NCBI GenBank assembly: GCA_000708835.1 | Contig: DF237179.1 | Location: forward strand, 1-64,000 | DNA from: Klebsormidium nitens | Taxonomy: Eukaryota > Streptophyta > Klebsormidiophyceae > Klebsormidiales > Klebsormidiaceae | Length of the DNA: 64,000 bases | Direction of reading: 5' to 3' | Part shown: one piece after another, positions 36,001 to 48,000 of the stretch | Position numbering within the stretch: position 1 is the stretch's first letter | How the letters are laid out: every line of letters begins with the position of its first letter | Notes under the pieces: model-generated | The model's database searches: none | What the model saw: the letters and a program-made list of their open reading frames with translations, nothing else | Told to the model about the DNA's origin: nothing | Translations under genes and position numbers: made by a program

Positions 36001-39000
36001 TACGAGCTCGTATTAGAAGCCGAGTCTAGTTTGATCAAGTACACGCTTGATCGGACGTCGATCGACTTCGGCGCTCAGCCGTTCGGCCGCGCAATCGACC
36101 GGGAATTCACACTGCACAACTCGGGGCGGGTGCCCGTGGACTTCAAGCTCGACCTGAGCGGTGTGAATAAGGGCTCACACCTGCACGTCGGCCCCGTCAA
36201 GGGCCACGTGGCGGCCGGGGAGCGCCAGCGCTTCCTGGTGCGGTTCGTACCGCCGGTCCCCGACAAGTTCGTCGAGCGGTTCACCGTCGAAGTCGCGCAC
36301 TTCGAGCCGCACGAGTTTGTTATTTATGGGGAGGGGATTTATCCCAGCGTGTATCTGAGCCTGCCACGTGTCAGAAGCGAGCGGTACGAGACTTTGAAGG
36401 AAGAAGCCCGGCGGAAACTAGAGCGGGCGGGGCCGCCGCGGTCGATCATGCCCTCCCCCGCCGGGTCGCACGGCGCCGCAGGGTTTGGGAGCTTCCCGCG
36501 CGAGTCGCACGCGAGTCGCATGCGCCCTGACAGCCTCGCGTCGCGCTCGAAGCGCTCGAGCGCCACGTCAGCGCGGACCGGAAGCGGAAGCAAGCGGAAT
36601 GCGGCGGAAAAGTCGGTCCTGTCCGACGCGGACGGCGCCGCTCTCGCAGCAGAGGCGCTGCTTCTGGACCCGACTCCAGTGGAAGCGCGTCCGAGGGTCA
36701 GTTCCGGGCCGGAAAGCATGGATTCCGTTGAGCGGCCGGCGGAAGGGACGCCTCGGGGGACGAGCCCTGGGCACATCATTGGCATTCCGACGTCGATCCG
36801 TCCGAAACTGAACGGAACGTCGGAATACGACGGAGGGAAGACACGCCGGAGTGGGCCAAGGTCTGAGAAGAGCTTTACGACCCGGTTGAAGAACGGGCCT
36901 GGTTCCGTTTTTGGGGGCCGGCACATGCTGCATGAGGTGTATGTTCCGCCGGAAGAGGAGGTGGAAGCGGAAGCGGACCGGCTGGCGCTGGTGGAGTTCT
37001 TGCGAGCGGAACAGGCGAGAGCGGAAGGGACGAAGCTGGGGGGCAAGCAGTTCGCTTTCAACCTTCAGATGACGAGTAAGTACATACTTTTGAGGAGTTT
37101 GCTGCTGTAATCCAATTTGCAAACATCATGAAACCCGCAGTGAAAGCGGTCACACGGTCACAATCGATGATGGACAAAGCACTGGACCGCGGCGGTGAAA
37201 ATGCACCGTCTCACTGAGACTGACCTGGCCAATTTCGAGTTAACAATGTGCGATGTTTTTTCTTCAAACACAGACTCTCAAGTATGCAGTATTCTCAAGT
37301 ATGTCACAACTAACTGAAGTATTTGGGGCTCGATGCGAAAAATCTGATTACCAACGCGCCTTGTTTTCTGTCTGACTTCAATTTCCTCCCATCCCTCGAA
37401 TCAGCTTCGCTAAAAGACGGACCTAAAAGGTGGATAACTCAGAAGATGAGGGGGGGACCAGCATAGGTGCTTCTGCTAATTTCCTTTTCTTCCTCCGGTA
37501 ACGGAGCCAGGCAGAGGGCCACAAATGACGGCGCAAGAATTTTTTTTTCCGTGTTGAAATGCACCACCTGTGCCTCCATGAGCACTGCTTCATGTTGCAA
37601 CACATCCACGTTGAAGAATCTAAATCTTGTAACAAACAAAGACCTTCCGGTCCTCTGCAGAAGATCCTCTGGACGGGCCCTTATCGAGCAACGAAGCCGC
37701 CGCTAACGGCGTTACCCGACCACTCTCCACCAACGGAGGGGGGCTGAGGACTCCAGACGCTTCCACCCCCGGGGGAGAGAACCGGGTGCGAGCTGCGCTG
37801 TCCAAAACACCCTCCAGAAGGGTTCCGCCGGACGCCCAACCGGAAGGGGACCCCACCGGGGCACGTGCCGTCGTCTCGACGTACGTGTGCGACTTCGGGA
37901 ACGTGGTTAAGGGCGCGGTCAGGAAGAAAACCATTCGGGTGCACAACCCTAACCCGACGCTGGCGTCCTTCGCGCTGCTGAACAAGTCCGCGCTCCTGGC
38001 GCTCGGGTTCGTCGTGGAGCCGGAATCCGTTCCGAAGCTGGCGGAAGGGGAGGGCGCTGACGTCACGCTGACGTTGCAGACGGCGAGATCGCCCGTGGGG
38101 CCGATCGAGGTGCGGGCGGTGATCGAGATCAAGGGCGGCCCCCAGGTGGCGGTTCTTCTGCGGGCTGACGTCATGGTGCCGGAAGTACAGCTGTCGGCTG
38201 ACGTCGTCGATTTCGGGGCGGTCCAGACCGGGCGGTGCCGAGTCATGTCCGTGCAGCTGTGGAACCCGAACGGAGTTCCGGCGGAATGGGCCGTGAAGCG
38301 GCACCCCGACGCGGCGCATAGTAAGGACTGGGGGTATTTTGCCTGTGAGCCAGCGACCGGGACTCTTCAACCGGGTGAGCGAATTAACATGGAGGTGAAA
38401 TTCACACCGGGGCCTGACCAAGAAAAGTACGGGATCAAGTTCCCAATCAAGGTTAACGCTAACCCGCGCCAGCCGATGGTCACGTGCCGTGCAATAGGGT
38501 TTGATTTACGAGTAGTCGCTAACCCCGGGTTCCTAGATCTGGGCGCCATTCTGCCAGGGGCGCCTCAAGCGGGGGAGAGACGATTTACACTGCAAAACCC
38601 CTCGGCGGTGCCTATCGAAGTCTTCTCGCTCGACCTGGATCGGCAGTACTTGGAAGAGGAAGAAGCGCTCAAAGCCGCGGCCGGCTTTGAGGGTTTGGAG
38701 GTTTTGACGCTGCCACCGAGGGAGCCCGGGGCGCCGTTCTGGTCGCCGGAACTGCTGGCGGCCGGAAGCAAGGTAGCTGAGGAGAAGGGCGACCAGATTG
38801 GAGACGGGAACTTGTGGGCGGTTCTGAGCGGGCCGGCCGTGAGTTGCGCGGCGCAAACCGAATTGCTTGCTGGCAAGTACGGGGTTCCGGTTATCAACGT
38901 CGACACAACAATTTTGGAGTGGCAAGTAAGGAGGCGGGAACGGAACGAGGACGGAATCAAGGCGGAAGTAGAAGCGGAGGGGGTCGTAATGGAAGCAGTG

Positions 39001-42000
39001 GAGCCTTTGACAGAGGATCAAATGGGCGAGGCACTGGTGGAACGGCTTTCCAACGAGGACTGCGCAAAGGGGCTGATCATTGACGGCCTTTCCTCTCAGT
39101 TTGTATCGTCGTCGAAAGTTGCGAAGCTGGTGCTACAGAGCTTGGGTCTTCGACAGGAGGCCACGTCGGCGGCCCCAGTTGACACCGAAACCGGTGCACC
39201 GGGGGAGAGTGATGCTGGAACAGAAGCTGGTGTCAAGTGGGTCGGCGAGAAACTGGTGACGGTGCTCCTGCTGAGGGACTCGGTCGAGGAAGCCGCGGCC
39301 GCGGCCGCGGCCGCGCAGGCGGCGGATCTAGAGGTGGCAGAGGCGATGAAACGGGCGGAAGAAGCGGCCAGTCCAAAGGGAGGGAAAGCCCGTCCCCCCT
39401 CGTCGCAAGGAAAGAAAGGAAAAGCGGCAAAGTCCGAAACGAAGAGCGCTTCGCGGCGGACGTCCGCGGTGCAGCCGCCGCCCGAAGCCGCGGCGCCCAA
39501 ACCCAAAACCCCCCGGGAGGAGCTACTGGAGGCGCTGGGCGGCGCCACGTCAGAGAACCACGTGGCGGTCTGCGAGGTGGACGTGGCGGGGCGCGGCGAG
39601 GAGGAGCTTTGCGGCGACCTGTGCGCGCTGTTGCCCGATGTGAGGTCGCCGGAAGAGCGGGCGAAAGAGGTCCCGCCGCCGAAGGAGTTTCAGCTGGTTA
39701 GGCAGCCACCGGCGCGGGTTTACCGAACCATGGTTCCGCAATTCGCGCTGCTAACCGTGGAACAGAGCGCCGCCAGAACCGCCAGTCCAGAACCGCCTGA
39801 AAGCGAGAGCAGCAGAACTGGAGAGGAGGAATTGGCACGGAGTCTCTCGGAGGGCGCGGTACCAAGCCGGGGCCCCAGCCCCTCTTCCGGGGGGGAGAAT
39901 TACGTGGAAAGAACGCGGTGGGTCATCCCCCCGAACGGGAGCGTCGAGCTGTTGGTCCGGTTCCAGTCGGACGAAGTCGGCCGATTCGACGCGGTGCTAG
40001 GGTTTGAGGTTTTGGGCGCGGGCGCGGGCTCGGCCGCGAGCGTCGCCTGTCGCGCGGTGTGCGCACGGCCGCAGATCAGTTCCGACCCGCGGAACGTGTT
40101 CTACCGGAAGGCCAAAACCCGCCCGTTAACCGCACAGTTAAGGAAGCAGTTTGTGATCACCGCCGGGCGGTTTGAGTTCGGGCCGTTGTTAGCGGGGAAG
40201 AACCGGGAGGGTTACCAGTTGGGAAAGCACCCCGAGAACCGGGAACGGTTTAGAATCAGTAACAACGGGCTTTTTGACTGCCGGGTTACGTTTGCGTTCA
40301 AGAACAGCGGGGCGGTTAGTGGGCGGTCAACGCCGGAAACCAGCGGGTTTACGCCGGATGAATCGGGTTTCGTCGGTCGGGGCGCTTCGAAAAGCGTGGA
40401 CCCGTCTTCGAAGGACCTGAAGAGGATTGCCAGTGCGAAGACGGCGGTCAAGGGGAAGAAAGAGGTGACTCCTCTGAAGGAAGTGAAGGAGAACGCCCCG
40501 GTTGAGTTTACCGAGGAGGTTTTCGTGGTGGAGCCGAGCGTGCTGCAGCTGAAGGTGGATGAGACGCAGGAAATCGTGGTGTACGCGTTCCCGAAGGAGG
40601 TGAGTCGGGGGGATGAGAGCCTGAAAGTAGATGGGAGGATAGGCTATAGCCCTGAAAGCCGCTTATTTTGTAATTGCGTTCTTCCAGAAGAACCGGATCA
40701 CGGCTTGCTATTTGAGCGCGCTAGAAACGTCTCGCTTCTGAGAATACTGTAATGTGGGTCGAAGTACAAGATCGTTGCCATTCTATCTTGTTGAAGAATC
40801 TGATGAACTCATACGATCTCTTGAGCTTGCGAAGGCGGGTCAACCCGTGCTGCTGACGTGAAATAGTCTTCTGTCAATCGAGATCCAGATACAAATCTAA
40901 CTTCACAACTGGTCCGTTTTACCATTCTCTTGAGAGCCGGTCTATGTCATTTGCGTCGTAAATATGCTGATCTGCCGTATTCTGGTAGTTTGAGAGACGC
41001 TTTCTATTCGCCGGAAGCACTTTGTTCAGAAAGATATCAAAATGGTTCTAGTGACTCGACAAATACTCTTCAAAACGACATTCTTGGGATTTGAGAAGGC
41101 CTGGACGGCGAAGGCCAGGTTCAATTTGATGTATCTGTCCCAGAGAGTCAAGCATTGAAAAGCTTTGATATCTTTTGGTCTCGATCTAATCTCCCTTGCT
41201 TGCATATTGACTACTGTGACAGCTTTACGTAGACGGACTTCCTCAACTCTTCCTTTAAGGACCGTTCTTAGTTTCTGTGTTTCCTTCGCTCTGTTCTTCT
41301 ATCAGAAACCCAATCCTCTCTGAGGTCAATACTTCGCCCGTCCCATTTTCATGAACCGCTCCTCCGTTATTTGACATTCTAATTCATTTCAGAGAATTGT
41401 TGGTACGTAAAATCCAACATGCTCTTACTCACAGGTCGGCGTGGTGGAGACCACGCTTGTGTGCACCGTGGAAGACAACCCCGAACCCGTCGAGTTCAAA
41501 CTGGCCTGCAACGGCGAAAAGCCCAACGTCGAAATCGACGGCTCCAAGCCCGAGTTCCAGCGCCTTCTCGTCGGATCGGACGACACGCGTCAGCTGACGG
41601 TGAAGAACACGTGTCTGCTCCCAGTAAAGTGGCGGCTGGTGGGCACCGAGCAGCTGCCGGAGGAGTTCACCGTCGAACCCAGGGAAGGGCTGCTGGAGCC
41701 TACGGCGGTTTCGACGACGATAGCGGTCCGCTTCCGGGCCGCTAAGAGCGCGGCGTTCCAGCACGACATCAAGCTGCAGGTGGGCATTTTAGAAAAACAA
41801 GCGGAGGAATATTTAGCGAGAGAAGTAGAGTTCCGTGCTTCTTTCTGTTCAGGAGATTGCCTGACTGGTGGAATCGGACCCTCGTGCACTCAGAATCATC
41901 TTTGAAGACTTGGGTTGATAGAATTCGTACTTTATGCACGACACAGGTTGGGAGCAGATTTCAAGAGGATTGAGATGCTCCTTCAATTCAATACAGGCCT

Positions 42001-45000
42001 GAGAAATGTGGATAAAGTCCGATCAACTCTCATTCATGCATCGTACAATATCTTTAAAATTCGGCTTTAATTTACGACTTCTCCGCACTCGCATCGTGTT
42101 GCGCCGAAAGCGGCTGTCAGGATTTGCGGTTTGCGGAAAGCGTTTTGGAAGATCAGATTCGTTGCCCTGACTTGTGAAATTTAGAGGACACTCAAATTGG
42201 GCGTGAAAGCCTGCAAGCCGGCAACACTTCTCCTCAAGCCAATTTTCCTCTTCTGCAGGTCTTCGACGCCCAGGAGCTTCTCGGCGTGGTCCAGGAGTTC
42301 CCCGTCAGCATCACCGCAGAGGCGTACTCCATCGAAGCTGACGTCAGGTTCCCGTCAGGCCCCGACGTCTTCCCGCCCAACGGCGGCCTCGATTTCGGCG
42401 TGGTCAAAGTTGCGGACGACGGACTGCGGACCATGACCGTCCGAAACCTGGGCAAGTACCCCATCGGCTTCTGCTTCAACATCCGTAACGCCGTCCTCAA
42501 GGAGCTGCTGAGCGTTACGCCCCTCGAGGGGACGATTCCGCCGGCGGGGGCCGGTGCCCCCGCTTTGGGGGGGAGAAGCAGGGGAAGAACAAGGGGGGGG
42601 GGACGCCGGAACCCGACGGGCAGGTGATCGAGGTTCGGTTTAACAAGGATAAGACGCTAAGGCGGGAAGTGAACATTCGGAGCAGTAAAGATATCGAGCT
42701 GGCGATTGTGGAGCCGTTGAATGGGAAGCGGCAGCAGACGATTCCGGTGCGCGTAAATGTGCGCGCCGTGTACTCGAAGTACACATTGGTACCGGGACAC
42801 GGACTCAACTTTGGGCCGACAGTGTACAAAACGGTCGCCAAGCCGCGGACGTTCGAGATTGCGAATGACGGCGAGTTCCCGTTCTCTTTCAAGCTGAGTC
42901 CGTTCTCCAAGCGGGCCGGAACGCCCCCGACCGGGACGGAAGCGGAAGCAACGCAGCCAGCCGCGGCCCCGGCCAAGGGTGACGGCAAGAAGGGCGCAGG
43001 CAAAAGCGCGCCGTCGCCGGTTCCTGCCGCGGCACCCGCGGGCGCGCTCGATGTGGGCTGCTTCAGTCTGACCCCGGCCGCGGCAACGGTCGCCCCGGGT
43101 ACTTCGCAAACCGTTACCGTTGTCTTTAAGGCGGGGCAAGTGGCCGGTACGTTCCGGGAGACCGTTTCCGTGGAGGTGAGCGATCGGGACGGAGCGGATT
43201 ACCCGGCGGGGGGAGTGCCGTACGAGCTGGGCGGGGAGGCCTGCGTTCCGGGAATTGCGGCCGAGGACTTCGAGGGTATCTTCGAGGAACATCTGGTGGT
43301 TCCCGCTCTCGAGCCGCTTCTGAGCACCGGAAAGCCCATTCCGGGGGGCGTTTTTGCCGTTCGGGAGCGCGTGTACTCCTTCGGGGCGGTTATTGCGAGC
43401 GTCGGCGAGGCGGCGGAACCCGGGGTTACTAGCGAGGTTAAGCCTAACCCGGCGGGTGCGAGGCCTGCCAGCCGAGAGAAGACGAAAGGCGCGCCGGCGT
43501 CGTCAGTGTCCGCACCATCGCCCGTGCCCGCAACCCCGGCGCCAAATGCTGACGGCGGTCAGAAAGGGGTCAAGGCAAACCTACGCCTAACCAACGCAAA
43601 CAAGGTGCCCTGCACAATCCTTCTGTCGGTCAAACCAAAGGGCGCCGGCGATTCCGGTGTTCCGTTTCCAATGGACGTGCAACCGCAGAGGCTCGAGATT
43701 CCGCCCCACGAGAGCCGCTACGTGACCGCTTCGTTCTGTCCGTCCGCCATTCAAAGCTTCAGCGGAATCTTGGAAGCGGTTGTCGAGAACGGAAGCGACG
43801 CAAAAACGCGCGCCTTCACCTGCGAGCTGCGCGGCGAGGGCGCGCTGCCGCACATCCGGGCCGAGCTCGGCGTTCCGGCGGACTCCGCCAGCGGAAACCA
43901 TGCCGGCGGAACCGGCACCCCCGCCCTCCGGTTTTCAAAGCTCCTGTTGGGCCGGTCGCTAACCCTCCCGCTAACCCTGCGCAACGACGGCGTACTTCCC
44001 GCATCGGCACGGCTCGAAGCCCCGGTTCCAGAAAGTGGGTTTGCCGTAACCGATGCGGATGGGGTTCCTTTCCGGAGCGGGTCGAGCGTGACCCTCGAGC
44101 CGGGCCAGCGGGCCGACTTGCGGGTTACATTTAACCCGCTCGAGATCAAGGACTATGCCCAGGAGGTAACCATGGTGGTTAGGCATAACCACTTCGACGA
44201 CCAGAGGATACAGTTACTGGGGCAGGGTTACATGGAGGACGTAACCCTGGAAGGGTTACCCGACGGTGACCCGTCCAAGATCCGGTTCGAGGACGGGCCC
44301 ATAGGCGCTCCGCGGACGCTTGCGTTCGTGATGAAGAACCGGGTCGACAAGCACTGGCGGTTTGCGTGGCCGGCGGTACCGTTTCTCAAGTTTTCCCCGG
44401 CGGTCGGGCACCTGCATGCGGGCGCGGAGAAGGACGTCGTCGTGACGTTTGCACCCACGGAGACGGTCAGCTATACCGGTGAGCTTCCGGAAGATTTGGT
44501 TCGACTGACTCAATTGTCTATGTGCAGAAAGAATATACGAGCCATCCCTAAATCCTACGGTTTGCCTTTCTTTGGATTCCCAGATTGCATAGCTCGATTG
44601 TTTGACGATTGCTGTTAACTCCAAGGGGATCCGTTGGTCTTAGAAGAGGCGAGAGTGCGCATGAAGAGCGTGACAAGAGTCGATGGTTGAAGAAAAGGGA
44701 CGCTGCTTGACATCGGACGCATCTTCTTCGAGCATCTCATATAAGCTGCAAGGATATCCTATACATTCAGGAACTCTTTACGACACTTGATTCACTTCTT
44801 CCTCCTTCACTGCAGTAAGAAAGAAGAGAAGGAGAAATTCTTTGGAGACAAGAGAACAGCATTCACCGCGCGTCTCCGTTCCTGTTTCGTCCACTTCTGT
44901 TGTGTCCTGTGCCCATCTAAACCCAGCTTCGGTCGCTCACGAGGGCTTTTTACCCGCCTACTGTTTGTTAACTCGTCCTTGTTCCTTATTGGCCATCGGC

Positions 45001-48000
45001 TTTCACTTCTCGGTCAAGCGCCGAAACCCTGATCGTAGCGAGCAAGTAGTCCCTCTCCAAAATCCCCAGATTCCACAATCTCAAATCCAAGTTTTGTCTG
45101 ACCCAGACAAAGACCTTCTGCTCCAACTGAGCGCCATCAAGTACCAAGACGAGAGCGGTCCCCCTCCGGATTGGGACGACCGAATGGCCGTTGTGAGAAT
45201 GGTTCCGGAGGATCAGGTGCCGTCGCCGGCGGAAGCGGCGGACCGGCCGGAATCCGGCGGAAAGAGCAAGAAGGCAGCAGGTAAGCAGATTTGGATGTGT
45301 CCGCTCAAGCTTCTGAAAGATATACTTTTGGCGAACAGTAGTTTACAGAAGAAACTGAGCCTTGGCGCATCCGCACATTGACGGTTGAAAGATTCGGCAC
45401 GACGGTACAATTACAAGCACCAATGAAGCTAAGTTCTTGCATCTCTTTTCATAACCAAAAGAGTTTGGTGACAAGCCGTGCGCATCTGCTCATTAATCAG
45501 AAACTTCCCATATGGTTGGTTGGTTTTGAATTGCATTGCAAGCAACAATCCACGAATCTCAATGCAAAGCGACAATCCATCAAAACTTTTTACTACCATG
45601 CCCAGAATGATCTTCTGTGCCGAATCGAAAATATATCATGGTCGTGACTCGCAACAAGAAGCTCCATAACAACGTCAGACAGTCTGTTCTGCACATGCAG
45701 CTGGGAAGGAAAAGGCCGCAGGAGGAAAAGCTGCGGACGCCAAAAAGCGTCCGGGCTCAGGCAAGGGGCCGTCCGCAGAGGCCACCTTGGAACCGGGCCC
45801 TGTTTTGGCTCCAGCCGCGCAAAAACCAGAGGGCGACGGTGAAAATTCCGCCGCAACAGGGCCTCGCCTGGTTCAGGTTATCGAAGTGGACCCGGAGCCG
45901 GGACACACCCTGGTAGCGGGCGGTGTGAAAACCCTCCCGGTGAAGCTGACGGCGGTGGCTGACGGCGCGCGCTACGCGTGTGACGTCAGCGCGGTCCAGT
46001 TCAAGGGCACGGTCATGTTCCAGTCGCGGAGCTTCGGGTTTGACGTCAGAAACACGTCAGCGGTGCGGATGGAGTACTCGTGGGCGGTGCTCAAAAGCGA
46101 CGGAAGCGCAGACTCGAGCCAGCTCTTTGCGATAAACCCGGAAGAGGGGACTGTTCCAGCGGGTGAGACGGCGCACTTTGCGGTGCGCTTTAGCCCGGTC
46201 GAAGTGGTCGATTGTAATCGCATGCTGGTTTGCAACGTGGTTAACCTTGACCCGGGTTCCGCTCCGCTGAGCATTCCGGTGGACGGAAAGGTTATCCGGC
46301 CGTGGTGCCACTTCGAGTTCCCCGAAGGAACGGGGACGGTCGCCGAGAGGAGGGCAGTCACACCGCAGGACGGAGAGGCGAAAGCAGAGGTGGGAATAGG
46401 CTCGGAAACAATCCGGGTGCTCGAGTTCCTCTCCCTGGGGACACGTGTCAAGAACACGAAGCGGTTCCACGTGCTGAACCCCACGAGCATAGCGTATGAG
46501 TTTGTGTGGGAGCAGCAGGCGGTGGGGCGGGGTTTCAGGGTTTCGGAGGAGGGCGACGAGCTGCCGCGGAGCGCATTCGCATGCGCGACGCGCAAGGGCG
46601 TCATAGCCGGCGGGAAGCGGTTTGAAATGGCGTTCGAGTACACGCCGGAGACGCAGGAGCCGCAGGAGAGCGCCTGGGTGTTCCGTATTCCGGAGCGGAA
46701 CATCTCCGTTCCGTTCGAGCTTGTGGGCAAGGTGGTGGAGCCACGTGTCAGCCTGGACAGGGCCTCCGTAAATTTCGGAAAGGTTTTGGTCGGCGGCCGC
46801 GGCCGCGAGATGGTGACGCTGGTCAACGAGGAGCACCTTCCGTTTCCGTTCTCGTTTGAGCAGCTCGCGCCGGACGGAACCGGACACCCGGACCGGCAAG
46901 CCCACCCGTTGGTCCAGTTCGAGCCGTCCGCAGGAACGCTCGCGCCAGACTCGCGGCTTCCGGTCAAGGTGACGTACGCTCCGGCGGAAGAAAAGGCGCT
47001 GAACATGAACGTGGTGTGCGTCGTCAAGCGGAAGGCGGTTAAGCTAACCCTGAACGTCAAGGGCGAAGGTTACGCGGTGCACGACCAGTTGCTGATGGCG
47101 GGGCCGGAAGGGTCGGGCCCGATTGAGATGGTTCCGGTTGGGTCTGGGGGACCGAACTTCATCGACTATGGGCAGGTAAGTGTGATCGAGCCTGGCTTGG
47201 CCTGAGCTACGACAGACGAACTCAGAGCAAAATAGAAAAGAAGGGTCTTTCCATAAGGTTCTTTTAATGTTCATTCAGCTGCTCTTTGTGATTGTCGCGA
47301 CGAAACAGTTGAAGGTTTTGAGAGACACGTACAGGACTCAAGACGTAAGCAACTTCGTGCATTTTCAACTTGTTTGAGAGTCTCTTTGCCGCCAGGCTCT
47401 TGGGTCAATACTAGATTCGCGTCGCCCAACAAGTTCAAAACAGAAAGTTTTTGAATCTCCGGGAAGTCACTGTTGAGCCTTGTTTTCTGCCGGTTTTAAG
47501 GGACCATGAACTTCGATCCGCCATCTTTTACTCAACCAGAAGAGTAGTCCATCTTCTCCGGCTCAGCGTGTACGGGAGACAGCTTTCTGATGGCAGAACA
47601 TTTAGTCAGATGCTCATCCTTCTCATTCTTCCAAACCAAAATACTTCACTCAGTTCTGCCGGGCTTGCTGTAAATTTGCTATCTGACGACTCCGGTCCAA
47701 CAGAAATATCTGCTTCTTTACCCCTTAAACTTTACCCTCCCGAATTCCATCTCAAACAAAGTGACATCCTCGGAAATTCTGTTTGGTCCGACCGTACAGC
47801 TACGTACGATTCTCTTCCTTTGGAGATGGCCTATTTTTCGCTCCATCTCTCCAATGGTCTTCGAACACAAACTCCAAGCTTGTGATCTCATGACCCAGTT
47901 TGTTCCCCCCCAGGTCCTCATGAACGAGCGCAGTGTGCGCGAGCTGACTCTCGTCAACTCTGGCTCCCTCGACTACACCTTCCTCTGGCGCGCCGGTGAC

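Noticed and set aside
37393-37428. Possible short HYDIN exon after the acceptor near 37404
   Set aside because: Exons 12 and 13 already join with matching phase 1, and the extra exon would shift the frame.
42552-42623. Small intron as an explanation for the HYDIN frame change
   Set aside because: The donor is in phase 1 while the downstream frame needs phase 0, and 72 bp is shorter than other introns in the window.
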